From Tautonia sociabilis (GTDB lineage: Bacteria; Planctomycetota; Planctomycetia; Isosphaerales; Isosphaeraceae), in the NCBI RefSeq assembly GCF_003977685.1, contig NZ_RYZH01000044.1, positions 1 through 59,074 on the forward strand: DNA of 59,074 bases. Direction: 5' to 3'. The notes under the pieces were generated by a model. That model searched no databases, was not told where the DNA came from, and saw only the letters and a program-made list of their open reading frames with translations. The position numbers and the translations under genes are program-made. This document shows positions 45,471 through 55,700 of the stretch, in pieces. The first letter of the stretch is position 1. Each line of letters starts with the position of its first letter.

Positions 45471-46463
45471 GTCCCCCTGGCGTATCGGCCAGCGCGCGAC
45501 CTTGGCTCCAATCTTCCCCAAGACCGAGTTCCCTCGCCGGCCTCGGTCCCATGCCAATCCTGTTGGCTGGGCCTCCCAAGTCGCTCGGGATCAAGGGACA
45601 TCGATCGATGGGTCGACGAGCGACCTTGGCCAGAAGACCACCCTGGGAGCAAGGTCCCCGAGGCAGCCGATCACGCTGGGAACCCGGGACGTCAAGCCGC
45701 ATGGGTGCCTTGGTCCCCTGGGACGCCAGTCAGCTTGGCTACTTGATCGCCCATCAGACTCGAAAACCGATCGACCTTGAAATCGAGGACGATCGCGACC
45801 AATTCCTCTTTCGGATCAAGGTGACGACGATCACTTGGTGCCAGGGTCACTCTCGTTCCTCGGCATCAATTGACCAAGGGATCATGGCCGCTGGTTCGGA
45901 TTGGTCTCAAAAAGGCCTTGGCACCATGGGACCGAGGCTCCTGTGAGATCAAAAAACCGAGTTAGAGAGGATTCCAAGGGACCAAGGTGCCCGTTGCAGG
46001 TCGGTGCATTGATCCCAGGTTCTTGCCAGGATCATGGAATCCAGGGGCTCCATGCCCTGTCATGATCAAGGAGCACGATGGACCAGGGGACCAGGTCAGA
46101 AGGAGCACCAAGGTCGACAAGATTCATCGCCCGGTACAGTTCCAAGGGAATCAAGGTGTCATGGAGCTGGAGGGAGCTTGGCACACCGGCCCAATTGGAT
46201 TCTGGGCGTCGCGACCAACCTGGGAACATGATCGACCCGGAATCAAGGAACCAAGGAGACACGATCTCCAAGGTTGACCAGGGCCCTGGGTTTCTTGGTC
46301 CCTTGGTGCCTTGGTCGATGGGGATCGAGCTTTCGAGGGAGCATGGCTGGCGGAGGGATGTATCCGGCTTGATCCCTCGGCGGCCCATGGTGCAAGCGGC
46401 CGAGGCGATCGAGGAGGCTGGGCGGATCGATCATGCGGATGCCTTGGTGCCTTGGTTCCTTGG
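45411..46463. repeat. Field of CCAAGG/CCTTGG octamer repeats, candidate centromere (parS)
   Basis: Seventeen exact CCAAGG or CCTTGG hexamers occur in about 1.05 kb of non-coding DNA, 8 in one orientation and 9 in the other. Several are in strict 8-base phase: 45974/45982; 46243 (TCAAGG)/46251; 46293 (TCTTGG)/46301/46309; and 46442/46450/46458. RHH partition proteins such as omega bind tandem short repeats of this kind. No gene lies between parA (45262) and 46613. Confidence 0.65.
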
Positions 46464-46612
46464 CGGCGAGAGGCGGTCGGCGGCGGGAGGGGTTGATCGG
46501 GGAGGAGGAACGGGCAGGGGGGTGGGTCGACTTGGACGCCTCCGGGGCGGGGGGGTAGCATGGGGACGACCCGCGGCGACCACGCGGGGCGGCTCGAGGC
46601 CCCGAGGCGACG

Positions 46613-47833
46613 ATGGCGAACCGGTTGAGCGTCTGCCTGCTGACCCGAAACGATGAGCGGAACCTCGATCGGCCGATCCGGTCGGTCGAGGGGGTGGCCG
46701 ACGAGGTGATCGTGGCCGACACCGGGTCGACCGACCGCACGGCCGAGGTGGCCCGGGACCTGGGAGCCCGGGTGGTCCAGGTCGCCTGGGACGACGACTT
46801 CGCCGAGGGCCGCAACGCGGCGATCGCCGAGGCGTCCGGCGACTGGATTCTCTGGATCAACCCCGACGAGGCGCTGGAGCCGGGTGCCGGCCCGATGGCC
46901 CGGGCGCTGGTCGCCGGCGCCGGAGACGCCTTCGGCTTCCTCGCCCGGATCCGGCATCAGGCCCGGGCCGACCGGCCCGAGCAGTACGCCGAGTCCTGGG
47001 ATCTTCGCCTCTTCCGCAAGGGGGCCGGCCTGCGGTACGTCGGCCGGCTGCACCCGAGCCTGGCGACGGGGCAGGGGGGGGAGGCCCCGGGGGATCCTCC
47101 CCGGGTCGTGCCGTCGGAGCTGGCGATCCGGAGGTGGGCCTTCCTGTCGACGCTCGACCCGGGCAAGCTGCGATGGGCCGCCCGGCTGCTTCGCCGGGAG
47201 CTGGCCGATCGCCCCGGACGGCTGCACTTCCTGATCGAATACGGGAGGACTCTGCTCCGGCTGGAGGACCCGGAGGGGCACTCGGTGATGGCCGAGGCGG
47301 TCGCCCGGGTCGCCGACGAGGCCGACGCGCCGGGGCCGCCGTCCCCCGACGCTCAGCTGGCGCTGGAGTACGTCCTGACGGCGCCGGCCGACCGATACCG
47401 GGGACTTCTCTCGAAGGCCGAGGCGGCGGCCTTGGCCCTGCGGTGGTTCCCCAACAGCCCGGGCCTGCTCTGGGCGCTGGCGGGTTCGTACTTCCACGCC
47501 CGGCAGTTCGCCGCGGCGGCGGTGCTGCTGGATCGGCTGCTGCGGCTGGGGGCCTCGGGGGAGTTCGACCGTTCGCAGCCGTTCGATCCGGGGATCGTCG
47601 GGCCGAGGGCGGCGTTGAACCTGTCGCAGTGCCTGCGGGCGACGGGACGAGCGGCCGAGGCCCGGAGACTGGTCTTGGGGCTGGTCGGCGACCCGGACGT
47701 CGGGGCCTCGGCCTCGGCGATCCTGGCCGAGCTGGATGCCTCGGGGCAGGGGGGGCCAGCGCTCCTGGGGAGGGGAAGAAGGGGGAGACCCCCGGCCGGG
47801 GCGAGTTGCCCCCGAAGCCTTGATCATGAATGA
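46613..47833 (+). CDS. Glycosyltransferase family 2 with TPR-like C-terminal half
   Basis: The 406-residue protein has a short GT2 domain of the SunS/WaaE-like kind: SVCLLTRNDERNL, VADTGSTDRT at 35-44, EGRNAAIAEASGDW, and WINPDEAL as the acidic site. After about residue 190 it becomes helical and repeat-like (RYRGLLSKAEAAALALRWFP, LWALAGSYFHARQFAAAAVL), consistent with TPRs. Such proteins glycosylate lipids or proteins. It lies just past the partition region and 75 bases before the second DUF1559 gene. Confidence 0.85.
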   Translation: MANRLSVCLLTRNDERNLDRPIRSVEGVADEVIVADTGSTDRTAEVARDLGARVVQVAWDDDFAEGRNAAIAEASGDWILWINPDEALEPGAGPMARALVAGAGDAFGFLARIRHQARADRPEQYAESWDLRLFRKGAGLRYVGRLHPSLATGQGGEAPGDPPRVVPSELAIRRWAFLSTLDPGKLRWAARLLRRELADRPGRLHFLIEYGRTLLRLEDPEGHSVMAEAVARVADEADAPGPPSPDAQLALEYVLTAPADRYRGLLSKAEAAALALRWFPNSPGLLWALAGSYFHARQFAAAAVLLDRLLRLGASGEFDRSQPFDPGIVGPRAALNLSQCLRATGRAAEARRLVLGLVGDPDVGASASAILAELDASGQGGPALLGRGRRGRPPAGASCPRSLDHE

Positions 47834-47908
47834 TAGGTCTTGCGACCCGACCCGGATCGATCCTCGGGAATCGCCTCCCGGGGGCCTTCGAGCGCGGAGC
47901 CCGATGCC

Positions 47909-48880
47909 ATGACCACCCCCCAAGGCGGCCGTCGCCTTCCCGGCTTCACGCTGATCGAACTGCTGGTGGTGATCGCCATCATCGGCGTGCTGGTCGGCCT
48001 GACGCTGCCGGCCTTGCAGTCGGCGAGGGAGTCGGCCCGGCGGACGCAGTGCCAGAACAACCTGAAGCAGATCGGCCTCGCCCTGCACGGCTACCACGAC
48101 CGCAACGGCGTCCTGCCGCCGGGCTACCTGTCGGAGTGGGACTGGCTGCGACGCCGGGAAACCGGCCCCGGCTGGGGCTGGGCCAGCCGGATCCTGCCCG
48201 ACCTGGAACAGCAGGCGCTCTACGACCGGATCCGATTCGAGGAGCCGATGCACTCGCCGGCCTTCGACACGGTGCGCCTGGCCCGGCTGGCGGTGTTCAT
48301 CTGCCCGAGCGACGACATGCCCCGGACCTGGACGGCCAAGAACGGATCGGTCTGGATGCAAGGGGGGGCGATCTTCTCGGCCGAGGACCCGATCTGCGAC
48401 GTGGCCGGGGCCAACTACGTCGGCGTCTTCGGGATCGGCGAACCGGGGGTGGACGGCGAGGGGGTGTTCTTCCGGGACAGCGCCATCGGCTTCCGGGACA
48501 TCACCGACGGGCTGACCCACACCACCTGCGTCGGCGAGCGATCGGTGCGGCTCAACGCCGGCCGGGGGCATGCGACCTGGTCCGGGGCCGTCCCCGGGGC
48601 GCAGCTCTGGTCCTGCGCTCCCGACCCCTTCGACCCCGACGCCGGCGTCTGCCGGCGCGAGGACGGCTCGGGGATGATCCTCGGCCATACCGGCGAGGGG
48701 TTCGGCCCCGGCGACCCGATGGGGGACGTCAACCAGTTCCTCAGCCGTCACGGCCGAGGGGCGTTCTTCCTCTTCTGCGACGGCCACGTCCGGTTCCTCA
48801 AGCAGTCGATGGATTACCGCATCTACAAGGCCCTCAGCACCCGGGCCACCGGGGAGGTGATCTCCGATGACGCGTTCTAA
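47909..48880 (+). CDS. DUF1559 prepilin-like protein, copy 2
   Basis: The 323-residue protein has the prepilin-type N-terminus GFTLIELLVVIAIIGVLVG preceded by a short basic leader, then SARRTQCQNNLKQIGLALH. The C-terminal H-x-DG region reads RHGRGAFFLFCDGHVRFLKQ. It is related to but clearly diverged from copy 1 at 13072. The ATG at 47909 places the pilin motif about 12 residues in. The lipoprotein gene that follows overlaps it by 14 bases. Confidence 0.93.
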   Translation: MTTPQGGRRLPGFTLIELLVVIAIIGVLVGLTLPALQSARESARRTQCQNNLKQIGLALHGYHDRNGVLPPGYLSEWDWLRRRETGPGWGWASRILPDLEQQALYDRIRFEEPMHSPAFDTVRLARLAVFICPSDDMPRTWTAKNGSVWMQGGAIFSAEDPICDVAGANYVGVFGIGEPGVDGEGVFFRDSAIGFRDITDGLTHTTCVGERSVRLNAGRGHATWSGAVPGAQLWSCAPDPFDPDAGVCRREDGSGMILGHTGEGFGPGDPMGDVNQFLSRHGRGAFFLFCDGHVRFLKQSMDYRIYKALSTRATGEVISDDAF

Positions 48881-49205
48881 ACCCGGGGCGAGGCGCCCGG
48901 CCTTCTCCGCGGCGGCCTCGGCCGCGGCGCTGCTGCTCGCCCTGCTGCCAGCCGTCGCCGGCTGCGGCGATCGGCAGGAGGAGTCGGCCCGCATGGCCCG
49001 GCGGACGATGACCGTCGCGTCGGTGCCCGACGAGCCCCGGGCCGCCGCGGAGAAGGCCCTGCCCGGCGTCGAGTTCGAGGACGCCTGGGCCAACGTCGAC
49101 GGCGAGGGCCAGCTGCACTCCTACGAGCTTCGCGGCCGGGCCGCCAACGGCCGGATCCGGGAGGTCCGCGTCTCCCCCTCGGGAGAGGTCCTGGAGAGGG
49201 AGTGA
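48867..49205 (+). CDS. Small lipoprotein following the second DUF1559 gene
   Basis: The 112-residue protein has a basic N-terminus, a hydrophobic core and a lipobox-like LLPAVAGC (Cys at about 33). The mature part of about 80 residues contains EFEDAWANVDGEGQLHSYELRG and REVRVSPSGEVLE, which looks like a small PepSY-type beta-sheet fold. The start lies inside the DUF1559 gene, so the two are translationally coupled. Function is unknown. Compare the lipoprotein at 14186. Confidence 0.8.
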   Translation: MTRSKPGARRPAFSAAASAAALLLALLPAVAGCGDRQEESARMARRTMTVASVPDEPRAAAEKALPGVEFEDAWANVDGEGQLHSYELRGRAANGRIREVRVSPSGEVLERE

Positions 49206-49711
49206 CGGCGCCGCCGCTGGTGTCGCCGCCGTCGCCGAGGCCCTGGTGATCGACGGGCCGCCTCCCCCGGCAGGACGGCTCCCCGATCGGGCCGCGCGCC
49301 GATCGCCGAGCATCTCCGCCGCCTCCCCAACCGCCCCGCCCCGGGCCGGGCGGCCGTTCGCGCTCCGCGCTCTGTGGGGGAACGCAAGAAAGAATTTGAC
49401 GCACCAATGCGAGCAATGTAGCATTGATGTCACCATTGAGATCCGGTATTCGGGGTCGTCCGGCGCATCCAGCCCAAGACGGTGGGTGCAACCAGTTGCG
49501 ATCGCAGGGAATATGACCGTTCGGCCCCCATCGCCGGATCTCCGATGCGGGACGTGGCTCAAGGATTCGCCGGTCCTTGACGGAGTCGACCGGGTCCCTC
49601 ATGCTCCCTAAAGACCTGCGCGAATCCGCCCCATCGATGCGCCATCTGCCCTCATCTCCCCGTCGTCGATCGGTGAACCGAGCGCCGCTGCGACCCTAGA
49701 GGACCGAAACG
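49206..49711. other. Promoter region of the giant LEPR-xLL protein gene
   Basis: About 500 bases without a gene. An AT-richer island at 49385-49450 holds a good promoter (49396-49424). The leader from there to the ATG at 49712 would be about 280 bases, long enough for regulation at the RNA level, though I recognise no riboswitch. Confidence 0.55.
49396..49424 (+). promoter_or_regulatory. Promoter of the giant surface protein with a dyad over the -10
   Basis: TTGACG (49396-49401), 17 bases, TAGCAT (49419-49424). The -10 lies inside the perfect palindrome CAATG-TAG-CATTG (49414-49426), so a dimeric repressor bound there would block it. Confidence 0.55.
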
Positions 49712-52700
49712 ATGCGTCCGGGATTCTTCTTCGGTTCGTCTCCGTCTGAACGGCCCTCGGGCCACCGGCAGCAGAAGTCGGGCAGCAACCGCAAGGCGAA
49801 GCTCCGGCGGGCGACCCTGGAGGGGCTGGAGCCGAGGACCTTGCTGGCGACCATCCCCGCGCCGGCGGTGCTCGGGAGGGCCAACGCCTCGAACAATTCG
49901 CCCGGGGCCAACGACAACAGCAGCGAGAGCTCGCCGACGATCGTCGTCAACCCGACCAACCCGAACCACCTGGTCGCCTCCTGGACGCGCTTCGACACCG
50001 ATCCGGATCCCGACCTGACCGAGATCCAGGCCCGGATGTCGACCGACGGCGGCCTGACCTGGATGACCCTGTCGGTCCCGGCCCGTCGGATCGACCCGAG
50101 CACGGGAACCAACCCGGCGCCGTACCCGACGATCGACAACGCCAGTGTCGCGTTCGGCCCGGACGGCAGCTTCTACATGCTGTCGCTGCAACACAATGGC
50201 GTGACCTCGGGTGACCTGATCCTCCGCCGCTACAACGCCGACGGCTCGGTGGCCGGCACGACGACGGTCTACCAGTGGAACCGGTCGGCCCAGGACCAGT
50301 CGGGAGCCACGGCGATCCGCCTGCCGACCCTGGCCGTCGACGACACGGCGGCCAGCTACACCGACCCCGACAATGCGTCGGGCAACGTGACCAATCCGCA
50401 CTCGGGCAACGTCTACGTCGCCTACATCGGCGACACGCCGCCGCTGCAGGGGGCCACCAACTGGAACCCGCTGACCGTCGAGCTGGTCCGATCGACCGAC
50501 CAGGGGGCCAGCTTCAGCACTCCGCTGGTGCTCAACACCGGCGGCAACTTCGGCGACCAGCGGAACACCCGGCCCCGGATCGCCGTCAGCCAGGGGGGAG
50601 GCGGCAGCCAGCCGGGGCAGGTCACGGTCGTCTGGGACGACTTCAACAGCGGCGCGAACGCCACCCCGCCGACCAGCATCATCCGGTCCCGGCAGGTGTT
50701 CAACGGCGGCACGACGCTGGGGGCCGAGGCATTCGTCGCCGCCGTGGCGAACGTTCGAGGCAACGACGCGGGGGGCGGCACGCTCGGTGGGCTGACGGCC
50801 CTGGGGGTCGGGCCGCAGCCGACGATCGCCGTGGACAACACCCTCGGCGCCTTCAGCCCACACCGGGGGAGGATTTACGTCGCTTACACCAACCGGCTGG
50901 ACATCACCGGCAACCCGGCCGACAACACGGAGATCTACCTGGCCTATTCCGACAATGGCGGGGTCAGCTGGCAGTCCGCCGGGCGGGTCAACGACGACTT
51001 CGCCGACCGGGATGGCTTCTCCGGGGCCAACGGCGCCGACACCGGTCGGCCGCAGTTCCTGCCCGAGGTGGCCGTTGACCGGGCGACCGGGACGGTGGTC
51101 GTCAGCTTCTACGACACCAGGCACGACGCCTCCCGGGTCCGGGCGGCGATGTACGTGACCGCCAGCATTGACGGCGGCGCCAGCTTCTCGGAGCAGGTCT
51201 TCGTCAACCAGCCGGAGGCGGTCCTCGACGTCGCCAACGGCCAGACCCGGGTTGTCGGGCCGATTCCCGACAACGCCCCGAGCGGCAGCTCGCCCGCCGA
51301 CGGCACCTTCGGTTACGGGATCCGGCAGGGCCTGGCGGTGCTCGGCGGCCGGGTCTACTCGGCCTGGTCGAGCAACCTCAACGGCGGGCTCGACGGGCAG
51401 GACGCGCTGGACATCCAGGTCGCCCGGGCGACGATCGCCGCCGGCCCTCGAATTGTCGAGGGCACCTCGGGAGTGGTCACCACGACCGATGCCAGTGGCA
51501 CACCTCAGGCGCAGCAGTTTGTGGTCACCTTCGACCGGCCGATCGATCCGGCGACCTTCAGCACCGACGATGTCGAGATTCGCGCCCGGGATGCGTTCGG
51601 CAACCCGATCGGCGGGGACGTGCTGGGTCGCATCCCGGCGACGAACGTCACGCCGCTCAGCGCGACGAGCTTCCTGGTGACCTTCCCGGCCCAGAGCACG
51701 CCGGGCACCTACAGCTACGCCATCGGCCCGGAGATCCGCGACCGGATCCGCTCGTTCAACACCGCGGGCAACGCGATGGACCAGAGCGGCGACGCCGTGG
51801 CCGGGGCCGCGGATGACCGCTTCTCGCAGCCGACGCCCGACGGGGGCCTGCCTTTCTCGGGCACTTACATCCGGCAGGCCCTGCCGCTGGTTGTGCCCGG
51901 CCCTCGGGTGGTTGCGACGCAGGTCGTCACCACGAACGGCCAGCTCGGTTCGGCCGGGCCGAACCTGGTGCTCAACGGCACCGTCGCCGCCTTCCGGGTG
52001 ACGTTCGACCGCGACATGGAGCCCAGCACCTTCACCGTCGAGGACGTGCTGCGGATCATCGGGCCCGGCGGACCGGTGGACCCGTCGACCTTCACGGTCA
52101 CGCCGATCGACGCCCGCACCTTCGAGGTCGGCTTCGCGACGCAGCAGCTCAGCGGCACCTACCAGTTGCTGCTGTCCTCGAATATCCAGTCGGTGGGGGG
52201 CTACCTGGTCGACAGCGACCAGGACGCCGGCGTGGACATCCTGCGCGGCGGGCCGGTGGAGACAACGGCGGAGCTGGCGTTCGTCTCCCGGGACATCCCC
52301 GTGACGATCCCCGCGTCCGGCTCGGTCGAATCGACGCTGGTCGTCGACAAGGCGTTCGAGATCCGCGACCTCGACCTGCAGCTGAACATCGCCCACACCA
52401 ACGTTCCCGACCTGACGGCCGAGCTGGTCGCCCCCGACGGGACGACGATCCTGCTGTTCTCCGGCGTCGGCGACGTCGGGGACCGGGACAACTTCATCAA
52501 CACGATCTTCGACGACGAGGCGACGCTGCCGATCCAGCAGGGCGGCCCGCCGTTCAGCTCCCGGTTCCGGCCCCAGCAGCCGCTGTCGGCGCTGGACAAC
52601 ACCGACCCATCCCTGACCCCGGGGACCTACACGCTGCGGATCACCAACGCCGGGACCGTGGCCGGGACGCTCAACTCCTGGCGGCTGATCTTCCAAGAGC

Positions 52701-55700
52701 CGGTCACGGGCACCGGCCTGGGAGAGCCGGTCGCCGACCGGATCGCGGCCGACTTCCGCATCTTCACGATGGCCGAGGAGAACGGGCTGTCCTCCAGCAC
52801 CTGGACGGCCGTCGGACCGGCGTCGATCAACGGCGGTCAGGGCTCGGGGCGCGTCACCGGCCTGGCGGTCGATCCGTCGGATCCATCGGGCAACACGGTC
52901 TTCGTCGGCGGCGCCTCGGGAGGCGTCTGGAAGACGACCAACTTCCTGACGACCGACCCCGAGGGCCCGACCTGGATCCCGCTGCTGGACCGGGTCGCCA
53001 CCTTCGGCATGAACATTGGCGGCATCGCCGTGCTCGGCCGCAACAACGATCCGAACCAGTCGATCGTCTTCGTGGCCACCGGCGAAGGGGATGTGTTCAG
53101 CCAGGGGGTCGGGCTGCTGCGGTCGCTCGACGGCGGCCAGAGCTGGGAACTGCTCGACAGCCTGAACAACACCTTGCCGTTTGCTCAGCGCGGGCACGAG
53201 CTGGTCGGTCTGACGGCCTTCGACGTCGTGGTCGATCCAAGACCGACGGCCACCGGCGAGGCGATCGTCTACGCCGCCTTCAGCGGCACCGGGGCCAACA
53301 CCAACAGCGGCGTCTACCGGAGCATCGACTCCGGCCGGACCTGGCAGTTGGTCCGCGCCGGCCAGGCGACCGACATCGAGCTCGATCCGACCAGCGGGCC
53401 GGTGGACATCTTCACCAACCCGACCGGAAACCTGCAAACCGTCTTCGCCTCGTTCCGGGGCGAGGGGGTCTTCATCAGCACCGCCCAGGGCCGCGCCGGT
53501 TCCTGGAGCCTCATGGCCGGTGGTGTCGGCAAGCCGACGGTGCTCGATCTGGATGTCGCCCCGGTTCGGCCCGTACCGGTCTCCAACCAGGCGGACACGC
53601 CCAACGGGGCCAAGGGCCGCATCGTGCTGGCCAAGCCGACTCTGACCGGCGACCCCCGCCAGGATCTCGTCTATTCCGGTTGGCTCTACGCCGCGGTCGC
53701 CACCACCGCCGGCCAGCTCGATGGTCTCTACCTGACCAAGGACTACGGCCAAAACTGGACCCGGCTGCGCATCCCGACCCTGCCGCCGCCGTCCAACAGC
53801 GGATCGATTCCGGCGACGCCGACCAACGACATCACCCAGGCCGATTACGATCCGTTGGGCAACTCCCAGTTCGCCCAGGGGAACTTCAACATCGCGTTGA
53901 CGGTGGATCCGACCAACCCGAATGTCGTCTACCTCGGCGGTACGAACAACGGCCAGGAATCGGGCCTGATCCGCGTCGATGCCACCAGCGTCAACGACCC
54001 GCACGCCTTCTTCCTGAACAACGATCTGCCCGGCGGAGCCGTCCGCCGCAACTACGTCACCGGCGCCGTGACGGTCGAGCCGTCCAGCCCGGACGACCGC
54101 CGCGATAACAACCCGTTCGGGTTCGACCCGCGGACGAGCCCGGTGATGAACCTGCTGCGGGACCCGGCCAACCCGCTGTCCAACGACGTCACGGTTCGGG
54201 TCAACAACACCGGCGCCTTCGCCAACAGCGGGGCGGGCGTGCGCTGGACCCCCTTCGACGCCGTGCTGACCGGCACCGACGTGCACCGGGCCCTCAGTTA
54301 CGTCGACCCGCTCACCGGCAAAGGCCGGCTGATTTTCGGCTACGATCAGGGGGTCGCCTCGGGGGTCGACGCGGGCGACGGCACGCTGTTGACCTCCCTG
54401 GGCACGATGACCGTGCCGACCGGCTCGCGCAACGGGAACCTGCAGATCACCCAGCTCTACTACGGCGCCGCGCAGCCGAGCGACCTGACGGCCCAGATCG
54501 CCGGCGCCTTGCTCTATGGCCAGGCCCAGGACGACGGCTTCCCCCGGTCCGACCCCGATCTGCTCGAAAACGGCAACATCAACTGGAATGGCCCGTTCGG
54601 CGACGGCACCGGTGTGGCGACCGACCAGACCGGATCGGGCACGGCCTACTACTACAACTGGCCCTGCTGCGGCGGCGCCATCACCAGCTTCTTCCGGGTC
54701 GATACCCCCGACGGCGCCCCGAACAACGGCGTGGGCCGGACCACCGGCCTGATCCAGCAGTCCGGCGGCGGCCAGGTGCCCGACCCGCAGTGGCCGTTCC
54801 TGGGCGGATCGAACTTCGCCGTCAATCCCGTCAACGGTCAAGAGATCGTCATGAGCTCGGCGGTCTCCGGGCGGGTCTTCCGCACGCTCAACCGCGGTCT
54901 GAACTGGTTCCCGATCGGCGAGCCGAGCACCCTGGGCAACGCCTACTTCCCGGCTCTGGCCTTCGGCGCCCCGGCGACGCCCGACTCGGAGATCACCGGC
55001 GACTACATCATCGGCGGCAACACCGCCGGCGGAATCTACGTCACCTACACCGGCGGCGCCTCCTGGATCCAGATCAACAACGGCGACCTGGCCGGCAACA
55101 CGGCGCCGTTCCAGGCAATCGTCCCCAACCCCAGGCCGGGGACCTTCGAGGCCTACGCCGTCACCTCCAACGGCGTCTACCATATCAACGACACCCGCAC
55201 CGGATCCTGGCGGAACATCACCGGCGATCTCTTCCAGGTCACCCACAACATCTTCGGGGACCCGAACTTCGAGGACCGGTTGCTGGCCAACATCAAGGCC
55301 CTGGCCGTCGACTGGCGCTACGTCATCCCCAACGACATCGACAACCCGCCGCCGCTGAGCGACGCCACCAACCCGTCGCTGACGCACCCGGTGCTCTACG
55401 TGGCCGGCGAAGGCGGTGTGCTTGCCTCGTACAATGACGGCGTCAGCTGGCAGCGCTTCCCCTCGGAGCTGCCCAACAGCATCGCCACCACCCCCACGCC
55501 CCCCGGTGACGGCGGCGGCTTCCCCGTGGCCGACGTCCGCGACCTCGACCTGGCGCTGGGCCACGTCGACCGCCGCACCGGCATCCCGCAGACTCGGCTG
55601 CCCGGGCCCGACGGCACGCTCGGCACCAGCGACGACATCATCAGCCCGGACATCCTCGTGGCGACCACCTTCGGCCGGGGCGCCTACGCCATCCGCCTGG

